Shown here: piece by piece, positions 1-7,222 of the stretch | How the letters are laid out: the number at the start of each line of letters is the position of its first letter | How positions within the stretch are numbered: position 1 is the stretch's first letter | Assembly: GCA_002387565.1 (NCBI GenBank) | Contig: DGJT01000039.1 | Coordinates: forward strand, 1 to 23,477 | Direction: 5' to 3' | Origin: Akkermansiaceae bacterium UBA4589 | GTDB taxonomy: Bacteria > Verrucomicrobiota > Verrucomicrobiia > Verrucomicrobiales > Akkermansiaceae | Length of the DNA stretch: 23,477 bases | Translations under genes and position numbers: made by a program | Notes under the pieces: model-generated | Seen by the model: the letters and a program-made list of their open reading frames with translations, nothing else | Told to the model about the DNA's origin: nothing | The model's database searches: none

Positions 1-111
1 AGGCAATGTAGTTGCCCTAATTTTACTAAAACTTTTATTTTCTTATTTATCATCATTCTTTTAATTAACTTCAATTTACCTATGACTCTTAAATCTGCTT
101 CCTATCGTTGA

Positions 112-131
112 TTTTTTGTCGTGTAGTGTGA
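112..131 (+). repeat. 20-bp dispersed repeat, copy 1
   Basis: The 20-mer TTTTTTGTCGTGTAGTGTGA recurs at 13810-13829 with a single mismatch (T to A at its 13th base). The second copy lies inside a decayed sulfatase 3' end, so this copy may be a smaller scrap of a related gene. Here the corresponding frame contains stops. The rest of 1-191 is AT-rich and I see no gene in it. Confidence 0.45.
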
Positions 132-191
132 TATTAATTAGTTAAATCCTCCTATATTTAAATATCACGGAACTATGTCTAAAATAATTTC

Positions 192-842
192 ATGAAAAAT
201 AACTATCTATCAATTATTAAAATATTAATTATATCAGTATTTGCTTATCTTTTTTTGGAGCAAAATAAATCTGCAAATTCAGATAATCAATTTGATCAAG
301 AGATTTTCTTCGATACTTTAATCGAGGAAGGTTTGATATTTTCTCAAGATTTTTTTAATGAATCATTATCCGATCAAAGAATGATCGTGGTGACCTCTGC
401 TGTGAACGCTCATTTTTCGCGTTATGTAATATCTCAATTACTATTATTTAATAAAACCTCAAATTCGACTCCTATTGATATATATATAAGAACTGAAGGG
501 GGTTGGGAGGGTGATGCTTTTGCTATTATTGATACTATGAGGAGCATAGAAGCCCCGGTAAATATTCATGCAATAGGAGAGGTTCATTCTTCTGGCTTAA
601 TGATTCTTGCTGCTGCTACAGGTAAGCGCATCGTTTATCCGTATACCATGTTAGGTTTTCATGCGCTCGATGAAGATGAAGGTAAAATTTATGAAGAGAG
701 GTATTTAAATTTATGGAAAGAATTGGCAAATTTACCTCAAGAGTGGTTAGATCGAAGAGATTACGAAATGCTCTATTTTACTCCAGAGCAAGCCTTAGAA
801 TATAAAGTTGCAGATATTTTAATATCTAAACCTCAAATTTAA
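192..842 (+). CDS. Membrane-anchored ClpP-like serine protease
   Basis: A 216-aa protein of the ClpP/crotonase-fold serine protease family. Residues about 8-22 form a hydrophobic segment, either an uncleaved anchor or a signal peptide, which cytoplasmic ClpP lacks. The protease part starts near residue 62. By alignment from memory with E. coli ClpP, Ser133 (in GEVHSSG) is the nucleophile and His157 (in MLGFH) the base. Asp190 before the FTPEQALEY segment is the likely acid, though that alignment is one residue off. The oxyanion glycine pair TEGGW (101-105) is present. There is no clpX or other AAA+ partner beside it; downstream lipA is convergent. The gene is clearly more AT-rich than its neighbours, rich in ATA and TTA codons, and has no Shine-Dalgarno sequence. 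It probably acts at the membrane or periplasm; its substrate is unknown. Confidence 0.75.
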   Translation: MKNNYLSIIKILIISVFAYLFLEQNKSANSDNQFDQEIFFDTLIEEGLIFSQDFFNESLSDQRMIVVTSAVNAHFSRYVISQLLLFNKTSNSTPIDIYIRTEGGWEGDAFAIIDTMRSIEAPVNIHAIGEVHSSGLMILAAATGKRIVYPYTMLGFHALDEDEGKIYEERYLNLWKELANLPQEWLDRRDYEMLYFTPEQALEYKVADILISKPQI

Positions 843-882
843 TCAAAGTTCTTTTAGATGTATAAACACAGCTAAAGCTGCA

Positions 883-1887
883 TTAAACGTTTGTTGGGTG
901 AGCTAAATTATAGTCTTCTAGCTCTTTTAAATTAATAGCGGCTATATCAGCATTAATCGCATCGAGGATGTCGAGCTCTGGCTTGAAATCAGCAGCGTGG
1001 TAAGAACTACGTACTAGAGGCCCAGATGCTACATGTTTGAAGCCTTTTTCTAGAGCTATTTCTTTGTAGCGCTCGAACTCTTCTGGTTTGAGGTAGTCAA
1101 TCACAGGTAGATGCTGAGGTGTTGGTCGTAGGTATTGCCCTAGAGTAAGCACAGTGACATCATGCGCGAGCAGGTCATCCATACTTTGTAAAATTTCTTC
1201 TTCTTTTTCACCGAGGCCGAGCATGATGCCACTTTTGGTGACGATGTTGCCGTTGGCCATCGCTTTGGCTTTTTTCAGAACTGTTAAGCTGCGTTGGTAT
1301 TGAGCGCGGCTACGTACGAGAGGGGTGAGTCTCTCTACAGTTTCAAGGTTGTGATTGAAGATATGCGGTCTAACATCGATGACTTTTTGCAGGGCCCAGT
1401 TTTTGTCATTAAAATCAGGTACGAGAACCTCGATAATCATATCTGGGCTCGCTTTTCTGACTTCTAAAATAGTTTGTTGGAAATGTTCAGAACCTCCATC
1501 CTTGAGGTCGTCACGAGCTACAGCGGTAATCACGATATGATTGAGCTTCATGCGCTTGCTGGCCTCAGCTACGCGTTGCGGTTCGTCGACTTCGAGAGCG
1601 GTTGGCTTGGCTGTTTTGACGGCGCAGAAACCACAGGCACGAGTGCAGTTCTCACCTGCAATCATGAAGGTTGCTGTACCTTGACTCCAGCACTCCCAGC
1701 GGTTGGGGCATTGGGCTTCCTCACAGACAGTGACCAATTTGAGGTCAGTAATCAGAGATTTTGTCGACCAATAGATGGGGTCGCTAGGTAGCTTGACCTT
1801 AATCCATTCTGGACGCTGGTCATTATGCAAGGATAGATCCATCCTCGTACGAGGACCTCTATTTGCATTAGATGAACATCCAGACAT
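883..1887 (-). CDS. lipA: Lipoyl synthase (LipA)
   Basis: Radical-SAM enzyme that inserts two sulfur atoms into protein-bound octanoyl groups to form lipoyl cofactors of 2-oxoacid dehydrogenases and the glycine cleavage system. Both iron-sulfur sites are visible. The auxiliary-cluster cysteines are C55, C60 and C66 (CEEAQCPNRWEC) and the radical-SAM CxxxCxxC is C81, C85, C88. The C-terminal cluster-ligand serine motif VRSSYHA is present. At 334 aa it is slightly long because of an N-terminal tail. Its start lies 18 bases after the ndk stop, so the two are probably cotranscribed. Met16 (start at 1842) is a reasonable alternative start, since the conserved region begins just after it (RPEWIKVKLP). 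No lipB lies adjacent. Confidence 0.96.
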   Translation of the reverse strand: MSGCSSNANRGPRTRMDLSLHNDQRPEWIKVKLPSDPIYWSTKSLITDLKLVTVCEEAQCPNRWECWSQGTATFMIAGENCTRACGFCAVKTAKPTALEVDEPQRVAEASKRMKLNHIVITAVARDDLKDGGSEHFQQTILEVRKASPDMIIEVLVPDFNDKNWALQKVIDVRPHIFNHNLETVERLTPLVRSRAQYQRSLTVLKKAKAMANGNIVTKSGIMLGLGEKEEEILQSMDDLLAHDVTVLTLGQYLRPTPQHLPVIDYLKPEEFERYKEIALEKGFKHVASGPLVRSSYHAADFKPELDILDAINADIAAINLKELEDYNLAHPTNV

Positions 1888-1905
1888 AGATTTAGGCTTG
1901 TTTAA

Positions 1906-2331
1906 TTATAAACTGAAAATTTCTTGGGGCTCAAAGAATCGAGCTAATTCTTCAGCTGCAGCTTCTTCACTATCAGAAGCGTGACAGACATTAATCATCA
2001 TAGTGTCACCATAATCACCACGGATAGTTCCTGCTGGAGCTTCAGATGAATTAGTAGGTCCTAATAAGTCACGTACGGCAGCGATGGCATTCTCACCTTT
2101 AAGAGCTAGAGCAATCACAGGTGTTTGACTCATGAATTCTTCAATTTCAGGAAAGAATGGTTTGTCAGCCACATGAGCATAATGCTCTTTGAGGATAGCT
2201 GAATCTAGCTGCATCATTTTGATGCCTTGGATGCTTAGACCGAGCTCTTGGAATTTAGCAAGTACGATACCTGTGATATTTTTTTCAATAGCGTCAGGTT
2301 TAAAAAGGATAAGGGTAGTTTGAATAGACAT
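1906..2331 (-). CDS. ndk: Nucleoside diphosphate kinase
   Basis: Transfers the gamma-phosphate of ATP to nucleoside diphosphates through a phospho-histidine intermediate, balancing NTP and dNTP pools in the cytoplasm. The protein has 141 aa, the normal family length. It begins with the TLILFKPDA strand, and the active-site histidine is H117 in the motif NVCHASDSEE (usually N-x-x-H-G-S-D-S; here Ala replaces Gly). It is the first gene of a likely ndk-lipA unit. Confidence 0.97.
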   Translation of the reverse strand: MSIQTTLILFKPDAIEKNITGIVLAKFQELGLSIQGIKMMQLDSAILKEHYAHVADKPFFPEIEEFMSQTPVIALALKGENAIAAVRDLLGPTNSSEAPAGTIRGDYGDTMMINVCHASDSEEAAAEELARFFEPQEIFSL

Positions 2332-2366
2332 AGCAAAAACGTTTTAATCAGTATTTAAGTTGGCGA

Positions 2367-2395
2367 TTAGTAAGGCTTAGGACTTGTTAGGTCAA
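2367..2395 (-). promoter_or_regulatory. Possible sigma-70-type promoter of ndk
   Basis: On the minus strand TTGACC (2390-2395) is followed after 17 bases by TACTAA (2367-2372), about 35 bases before the ndk ATG. The -35 box is good but the -10 box matches the consensus at only three of six positions, so this is tentative. Confidence 0.3.
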
Positions 2396-2445
2396 GTATA
2401 AAACTCATTCTCAATACAGGTAATTTAACAAAAATAGCTGTGATT

Positions 2446-4368
2446 TTAATTACTTATTTTAGCTTCGAATATTTCGAGTGCTTGCTCAATGAGTTTGTCG
2501 TCAAAGAAATCAGATTTTTCTTCTTTAGCTGGTTCGCTGTTTGCACTGTCTGCACTATCCACGATGTCTTGACTTAACTCAGTTGTATCGAGTGTTGGCT
2601 CTAGTTCTGAGTGACTGGTGGTCAAAGGTGCTGATGAGCTTGAATCAGCTGTATCTGAATTGATGGAATCTACATCTAGCTCATTGAGCTCTTGCGACAC
2701 TTGAGCTTCAATGTCAGTAGAGCGCTTGACCTGTAATTTAAGTTGAGATTGACCAGTTATGAAACTAATAGTCTCGTTAAATAGGCTTGCCTTTTTATTA
2801 ATAGAAGACTCAATGAGGGTTTCATCCTCAGGTAGGCCTACGATGAAATGACTCTGAGTGATCTCCAAGGCTGTGGTCATTTTGAAATCTTCTTTGGTTA
2901 GGTAGTCAGCTTTGTCTGCTTCTAGCTTATCGATAATCTGTTGCCATAGCTCTTGCGCAGTTAGGCTACCATTTACAGCAGGGTTTGGTGCTTTTGAACT
3001 CTCGGTGGGGTTTTCTGTGGTAGGAGGGGTGACGGCAGCAGGAGCAGAAGGTTCGTTCTCTGGAATTGGAGGTTGGCTAAGTTCTGGTTCAGATTGAGGT
3101 TCTTGAATCGATTTTACTGGTTCTTCTTGTTTTGGCTCTGGTTCTATTGATGGAGTTGTGGCAACAACAGTAGGCTCAACAATGACAGGTGTAGCAGGAG
3201 AAGGGGTGTTATCAATGACTAATTCAGGTAATTTAGATTGGTTTAGGGCCTTAATTAGATCACTAATCTGAATACTGTTTAGAGATTGAATGGTTTTGAT
3301 GAGGGCTATTTCTAAAGGTAGCTTGGGATGTGAAGCTTGCTTGAGCTTGCCTTCCTGTGAGGCGAGAGTCTCTGTGGCGAGCAAGAGTTTATCTGAGGAA
3401 AACTGTGCCATTGCAGCTTGCAATGACTCTAACTCTGCTGGCTCTAAACTTTCTGGTTGAGCGTGTGGGTTAATTTTGAAAATCAGTAATTCAGAGAATA
3501 GATCAATGATTTCTTTGAACAGTTGTTGTAGGTCTTTTCCCGCATTATAATAATGCTTAACTAAGGAGAGTACAGCTCCTGTATGTTGCTCTAAAATAGC
3601 GAGCACAAGTTCAGCAATCTGCTTGCTTGAGTGTAGCCCAAAAATTTCCTCCACTTGAGAAAGGCCAATATCCCCATCACAGAAAGCCACTAGCTGATCG
3701 AGCATAGATTGAGCATCACGCATACCGCCTTGCGATGCTTTGGCGATGGCTAGGGCTGCTTCAGAGCTGAGGGTTAGACCTTCGAGTTGAGCAATATTGA
3801 GTAATTGGTCTTTAATAATACCAAATGAAATAGGACGCAGGTCAAACCTCTGGCAACGAGAGATGATGGTAGGTAGGACTTTCTCTGGTTCAGTGGTGGC
3901 AAAAATAAATTTTACGTGTGCAGGTGGCTCTTCGAGAGTTTTAAGCAAGGCGTTAAAGGCAGCCTTACTGAGCATATGAACCTCATCAATGTAGTAGATT
4001 TTATACTTACCTCTGGCCGGGGCAAATTGTACGTTGTCGCGAATATCTCTAATGTGATCAATACCATTATTAGAAGCACCATCGATTTCCACAACATCTA
4101 AACAGATGCCTTCTGCAATCTCTTGGCAAATAGATGCTTGAGGGTCAAAATCAGCGTTAGGGCCATCAGGGCAATTGAGTGCCTTGGCTAGCACACGAGC
4201 AGTAGAAGTCTTGCCTGTACCTCTAGGCCCTACAAATAGATAGGCTTGAGCAATGCGGTCTTGTTCAATAGCATTGCGTAGGGTGGTGGTGACATGCTCT
4301 TGTCCGAGTAAATCAGCAAAAGTATCTGGGCGGTATTTTCTGGCAAAAACTTGATAGCTCACAGCCAT
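2446..4368 (-). CDS. dnaX: DNA polymerase III subunit gamma/tau (DnaX)
   Basis: AAA+ subunit of the clamp loader that places the sliding clamp on primed DNA and links to the replicative polymerase. I start it at 4368 (640 aa), because MAVSYQVFARKYRP is the family's normal N terminus; an in-frame ATG at 4398 would add 10 atypical residues. Walker A is GPRGTGKT (47-54), the acidic box is IDEVHML near 127-133, and the sensor/arginine-finger motif SRCQRFDLR follows. Two of the four zinc-module cysteines are replaced: C66 and C81 remain, but Asp75 and Ala78 occupy the positions of E. coli Cys73 and Cys76. Residues about 390-470 are a Pro/Glu/Ser/Thr-rich linker, followed by a C-terminal tau-like domain and an acidic tail. 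I see no convincing frameshift signal for a short gamma form. Confidence 0.96.
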   Translation of the reverse strand: MAVSYQVFARKYRPDTFADLLGQEHVTTTLRNAIEQDRIAQAYLFVGPRGTGKTSTARVLAKALNCPDGPNADFDPQASICQEIAEGICLDVVEIDGASNNGIDHIRDIRDNVQFAPARGKYKIYYIDEVHMLSKAAFNALLKTLEEPPAHVKFIFATTEPEKVLPTIISRCQRFDLRPISFGIIKDQLLNIAQLEGLTLSSEAALAIAKASQGGMRDAQSMLDQLVAFCDGDIGLSQVEEIFGLHSSKQIAELVLAILEQHTGAVLSLVKHYYNAGKDLQQLFKEIIDLFSELLIFKINPHAQPESLEPAELESLQAAMAQFSSDKLLLATETLASQEGKLKQASHPKLPLEIALIKTIQSLNSIQISDLIKALNQSKLPELVIDNTPSPATPVIVEPTVVATTPSIEPEPKQEEPVKSIQEPQSEPELSQPPIPENEPSAPAAVTPPTTENPTESSKAPNPAVNGSLTAQELWQQIIDKLEADKADYLTKEDFKMTTALEITQSHFIVGLPEDETLIESSINKKASLFNETISFITGQSQLKLQVKRSTDIEAQVSQELNELDVDSINSDTADSSSSAPLTTSHSELEPTLDTTELSQDIVDSADSANSEPAKEEKSDFFDDKLIEQALEIFEAKISN

Positions 4369-4529
4369 GTTTATGTCATAATTTTTCTCAAACCACAAGC
4401 TGAGCTTTGATGAAAATCACAGTTGATAACAAATTGTTGGGCTAGCTATTGTTTTTTTATATAAAATGGCACAAATCAAAACTCAAATGACGGTTGACCT
4501 AATGATTAAATTTAGTTTAGAGTATAACC

Positions 4530-4985
4530 ATGAATTCACTTGAGGCAGCTAAAAAGTTATTAGAAACTATATTACAGGCCTTGGACATTACGGTAGACAG
4601 TATTGAAATTGAGCCTATTTTATTTGGACACCAATTACAGGTACGTTGTGATAAAGCAACAGAAGCTAAGCTTATTAAACCTTACACGACTTTTAGGGAG
4701 ATAGAAAATAAGCTCAATGAAATATTGCGCTCTCATTTTCCTGATGCTCAGCGTATCCGTCTAGATTGTAATAATCACCGTAATGAAGAGGAGCTGGCAT
4801 TAGAGGAAAAAGTGCAGTCTGCGGTAAAGGCTTTGCAAGATAAAGAAAGCAAAGTCGATCTGCCACCTATGAATGCCTACCATCGTCGCATGGTTTACCA
4901 TTGGCTAGAAGCCAAGGAAGAGATACAAGCAATGAGTGAAACTAAGCCTGCTAGGCTCAAGAAAATTACTCTCCAATTAAAGTGA
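4530..4985 (+). CDS. R3H-domain nucleic-acid-binding protein (Jag/KhpB-like)
   Basis: A 151-aa protein ending in an R3H domain, which binds single-stranded DNA or RNA. The signature is LPPMNAYHRRMVYHWLE, with Arg120 and His124 forming the R-x3-H pair. The N-terminal half (about 1-80) has the size and pattern of a KH-like fold as in SpoIIIJ-associated Jag/KhpB, but I cannot confirm KH motifs. There is no Jag N-terminal domain and no yidC neighbour. It diverges from dnaX across a 130-160-base spacer and lies 238 bases before rpsM. A role in RNA binding or translation is an inference from family and context. Confidence 0.75.
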   Translation: MNSLEAAKKLLETILQALDITVDSIEIEPILFGHQLQVRCDKATEAKLIKPYTTFREIENKLNEILRSHFPDAQRIRLDCNNHRNEEELALEEKVQSAVKALQDKESKVDLPPMNAYHRRMVYHWLEAKEEIQAMSETKPARLKKITLQLK

Positions 4986-5107
4986 GTATTATTCTAGTTG
5001 AAAAAAACACTAAAAAAAGATTGCCAAATTAAATCGAGTCATCTAGTGTGCGCCCACTAACTTATGACGGTTTGTTTGAGTTCGCGTTTTGTGGATTAGA
5101 TCTGTCG

Positions 5108-5122
5108 CCTTGTAAAACAAGG
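5108..5122. other. Small perfect hairpin in the rpsM upstream spacer
   Basis: CCTTGT-AAA-ACAAGG is a perfect 6-bp stem with a 3-base loop, about 100 bases before rpsM. It is followed by A residues on the plus strand, so it is not a plus-strand intrinsic terminator. It could belong to the ribosomal operon leader. I see no gene, including rpmJ, in 4986-5223. Confidence 0.3.
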
Positions 5123-5223
5123 AAAAAGTGTTGATTTAGCAGCCTAGTTATATCTTTATGACTAGCGTATTGCCAACTCATACAATTTGTCATTAGGTTA
5201 ACTAATTTTTAATTAAACTTACT

Positions 5224-5592
5224 ATGGCAAGATTATTTAGTGTAGAAATACCTAACCAAAAGCGCATCGAAATTGCGTTGACGTATATTTACGGTATTGG
5301 TTTAACAACTTCTTCTCGTATCCTCGATGAAGCAGGTGTAGATCCAAACCTCCGTACAGGTGAATTGACAGAAGAGCAGCTCGTTAAAATTACGAAAGTA
5401 ATCACTGAGCAAAGCATTGTTATCGAAGGTGACTTACGTCGTGAGAGACAATCAGCTCTCAAGCGTTTGACTTCTATTAATTGTTATCGTGGTACTCGCC
5501 ATAAGCGTGGTTTGCCAGTTAGAGGACAAAGAACCAAGACTAATGCGAGAACTCGCAAAGGTAGAAAATCAACAGTAGGCGTAGTTCGTTAG
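5224..5592 (+). CDS. rpsM: 30S ribosomal protein S13
   Basis: Small-subunit head protein that contacts the P-site tRNA and 5S/L5 bridges. The 122-aa length is standard. It shows the helix-two-turn-helix start (IEIALTYIYGIG) and the conserved basic tail with RGLPVRGQRTKTNARTRKG, which reaches the decoding centre. It is the first gene of the S13-S11-S4 cluster. The start ATG follows an A/T-rich leader with no Shine-Dalgarno sequence. Confidence 0.98.
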   Translation: MARLFSVEIPNQKRIEIALTYIYGIGLTTSSRILDEAGVDPNLRTGELTEEQLVKITKVITEQSIVIEGDLRRERQSALKRLTSINCYRGTRHKRGLPVRGQRTKTNARTRKGRKSTVGVVR

Positions 5593-5634
5593 TAGCAATA
5601 CTAATTCAACGCTAATCATTAATAAGTATACATT

Positions 5635-6177
5635 ATGAGTGAAGAAACAAAAGAAACTACGGAAAAAGTCGTAGAGGAAGTAGTAGCCGCTACTCCAGCA
5701 GAAGCGACGCAAGAAGCTGCTCCTGCTGAGAAGGCACCACAAGCTCCTGAAGAGAAAAAAGATATTTTTGCAGAAATTTTAGGTGAAGGCGAAGAAGCCA
5801 TCAAAATTCACAAAGCTAAAAAGAGCAAAAACATCACTGACGGTGTCGTGCACATCATTGCTACATTTAATAACACTTTAGTAACTATCACTGACCGCAA
5901 AGGAAACTCAATCGGTTGGTCTACATCTGGTAAAATGGGCTTTAAAGGTTCTCGTAAGAGTACTGCTTATGCTGCACAGGTTGTATCTAAAGACGCATGT
6001 CAACAAGCACTTAGCCACGGCTTAAAAAGTGTCGACGTGAGAATCAAAGGCCCAGGTGCTGGTCGTGAAGCTGCAGTTAGAGCTATCGCTACTCTTGGGA
6101 TCAAAGTAAAAGGCATCTACGATGTCACGCCTGTGCCGCATAATGGTTGTAGACCTAAGAAAGCTCGTCGCGTTTAA
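5635..6177 (+). CDS. rpsK: 30S ribosomal protein S11 with an acidic N-terminal extension
   Basis: Platform protein of the small subunit. The conserved domain runs from about residue 65 (NITDGVVHIIATFNNT) to the C-terminal PHNGCRPKKARRV motif, which is universal for S11. At 180 aa it is about 50 residues longer than the usual 129. The extra N terminus is Glu/Ala/Pro/Lys-rich, strongly acidic and probably disordered, in contrast to the basic tail of the S11 core. The long start is favoured because it sits 42 bases after the rpsM stop, whereas a core start would leave a gap of about 200 bases, and no in-frame ATG lies near the core boundary. I believe similar extensions occur in related Verrucomicrobia, but that is from memory. 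Confidence 0.97.
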   Translation: MSEETKETTEKVVEEVVAATPAEATQEAAPAEKAPQAPEEKKDIFAEILGEGEEAIKIHKAKKSKNITDGVVHIIATFNNTLVTITDRKGNSIGWSTSGKMGFKGSRKSTAYAAQVVSKDACQQALSHGLKSVDVRIKGPGAGREAAVRAIATLGIKVKGIYDVTPVPHNGCRPKKARRV

Positions 6178-6199
6178 TTTTTAACAATTTATATATATT

Positions 6200-6811
6200 A
6201 TGGCTCGTTATACTGGACCCAAAGAAAAAATCAATCGCCGTTTTGGTGTGGCTCTATTTGGCCCATCTAAAACTTTAGAACGCAGAAACTTCCCTCCTGG
6301 TCAGCACGGCATGCGTGCTGGTCGTCGTAAGAAGTCTGACTACTCAGTTGCTCTTGGTGAGAAACAAAAGCTCCGTTTTACTTACGGTGTTTTAGAGAAG
6401 CAATTCCGTCGTTATTACCAAGAAGCTGCTAACAGTCGCGGCGTAACAGGTGATACACTTTTACAATTACTTGAGTGTCGTTTAGACAATGTTTGCTACC
6501 GTTTAGGTTTAGCTAACACTCGTGATGCTGCTCGTCAGCTCGTGAATCATGGACACATCCTTGTGGATGGTCAAAAAGTAGACATCCCAAGTTACAAAAT
6601 TAAGCCAGGTCAAGTGATCAAAGTTTCTGAAAAAGCTTCATCACAACAACTTGCACTTAAAAACTTAGACTTAACACAAAATGCTATCGTTCCTGAATGG
6701 CTTAGTATTGACACAGACAAGAAAGAAGCTGTTGTTAATCGCCTTCCAGAAGCAAGTGATGCAGAAAGCATTGCTAACGTACAGCTTGTAGTTGAGCTTT
6801 ACTCAAGATAA
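6200..6811 (+). CDS. rpsD: 30S ribosomal protein S4
   Basis: Primary 16S rRNA-binding protein that nucleates 5'-domain assembly; in E. coli it also represses its own operon. 203 aa, a normal length. The N-terminal MARYTGPKEKINRRFG region and the NFPPGQHG turn are present, and the S4 RNA-binding domain covers about 93-155 (LECRLDNVCYRLGLANTRDAA). It is a zinc-free type because the N-terminal cysteine knuckle is absent. It follows rpsK by 22 bases. The usual downstream rpoA and rplQ are missing; an inverted repeat and a mobile-like element follow instead. Confidence 0.98.
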   Translation: MARYTGPKEKINRRFGVALFGPSKTLERRNFPPGQHGMRAGRRKKSDYSVALGEKQKLRFTYGVLEKQFRRYYQEAANSRGVTGDTLLQLLECRLDNVCYRLGLANTRDAARQLVNHGHILVDGQKVDIPSYKIKPGQVIKVSEKASSQQLALKNLDLTQNAIVPEWLSIDTDKKEAVVNRLPEASDAESIANVQLVVELYSR

Positions 6812-6838
6812 TCTAGCAATAGATATCTGACTTATTGA

Positions 6839-6869
6839 AAGCCTCAAGAGCTTATAACTCTTGAGGCTT
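6839..6869 (+). terminator. Hairpin after rpsD, terminator-like
   Basis: A perfect 12-bp stem AAGCCTCAAGAG / CTCTTGAGGCTT with a 7-base loop starts 27 bases after the rpsD stop. The following tract (CATAG) is poor in T, so it may be an inefficient terminator or an RNA-end-stabilising hairpin. It ends three bases before the terminal inverted repeat of the next element. Confidence 0.5.
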
Positions 6870-6872
6870 CAT

Positions 6873-7024
6873 AGACCTCTGCACATCCTTCACTTTTAGC
6901 AAAATTGAGCGGATTAAAAACTTTCGCGGTTCTCGAGTATCCTTTATACACTGCGCTTCCACGAATTTTTCATCACACTCAATTTTATCTAAAATCATAT
7001 TATTTTAAAGTTTTGCAGAGGTCT
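6873..7024. mobile_element. 152-bp MITE-like element with 11-bp terminal inverted repeats
   Basis: The element begins AGACCTCTGCA (6873-6883) and ends with its exact complement TGCAGAGGTCT (7014-7024). It encodes no transposase. The termini resemble those I associate with IS5-type insertion sequences, which is a recollection and not a search result. No clear target-site duplication is visible. Almost the whole interior is itself a nested inverted repeat (copy A of the structured repeat). An open frame on the minus strand from about 6996 is probably fortuitous, because the frame is broken in the other copy. Confidence 0.6.
6887..6993 (+). repeat. Structured hairpin repeat, copy A
   Basis: This copy is homologous to 21255-21357 read on the opposite strand. 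Nested pairings, seen on the minus strand from outside in, are TTTTAG/CTAAAA, AAAATTGAG/CTCAATTTT, GAT/ATC, AAAAA/TTTTT, GCG/CGC and GTAT/ATAC, closed by the loop AAAGG. The best-conserved stretch between the copies is CTCGAGAACCGC (plus-strand complement at 6926-6936). The strand is given relative to rpsD, which lies upstream in the same direction. The rest of the 6812-7222 gap is the hairpin at 6839-6869 and the helicase leader. Confidence 0.65.
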
Positions 7025-7083
7025 CTTTATATTTAAGCCTCTTGTAGGCGACTTTATAGTAGGGGATTTTATTCTCTATTTTT

Positions 7084-7210
7084 ACACCATCTCAGGTGAC
7101 TGAGATTTAACGATTATTTTTGGTGTCAACGACTTTGTCATCGCGTAGAGCGTAGAGTGGTAGATGCTATAAATAAGCATCCAATTATAGGGCTATTAAT
7201 AGCTCTTTTT
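7084..7210 (+). promoter_or_regulatory. Structured leader before the DEAD-box helicase
   Basis: Several short hairpins lie between the element and the helicase ATG: ATCTCA/TGAGAT (7089-7106), possibly enclosed by ACACC/GGTGT (7084-7088 with 7122-7126); GATGCT/AGCATC (7163-7181); and GGGCTAT-TA-ATAGCTC followed by five T (7190-7210). The last resembles a weak attenuator only 12 bases before the start codon. This arrangement suggests leader-based control, as in cold-induced helicase genes, but it is inference. Confidence 0.35.
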
Positions 7211-7222
7211 ACCACAATTATT

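Noticed and set aside
865..882. CAGC-TAAA-GCTG hairpin between the ClpP-like gene and lipA as a bidirectional terminator
   Set aside because: The stem is only four to five pairs and neither side has a proper T run; it may contribute but cannot be supported.
1474..1791. Plus-strand open frame of 105 codons opposite lipA
   Set aside because: It is entirely antisense to the conserved LipA coding region and shows no protein-like features.
2788..2800. A-rich run in dnaX as a programmed frameshift site for a short gamma subunit
   Set aside because: It lies in the C-terminal domain, not after the AAA+ module, and lacks the canonical heptamer plus a downstream stem-loop.
4986..5223. Possible rpmJ or tRNA gene before rpsM
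   Set aside because: No L36 cysteine pattern in any frame and no cloverleaf or TTCGA-type T-loop was found.
6850..6996. Minus-strand open frame of about 47 codons through copy A of the repeat (ATG near 6996)
   Set aside because: The homologous copy B has stops shortly after both candidate ATGs and an indel in the centre, so sequence conservation follows base pairing and not a reading frame.
7157..7222. GTG start extending the helicase by 22 residues
   Set aside because: The added residues are hydrophobic with no family match and overlap leader hairpins, while the ATG at 7223 gives the normal N terminus.
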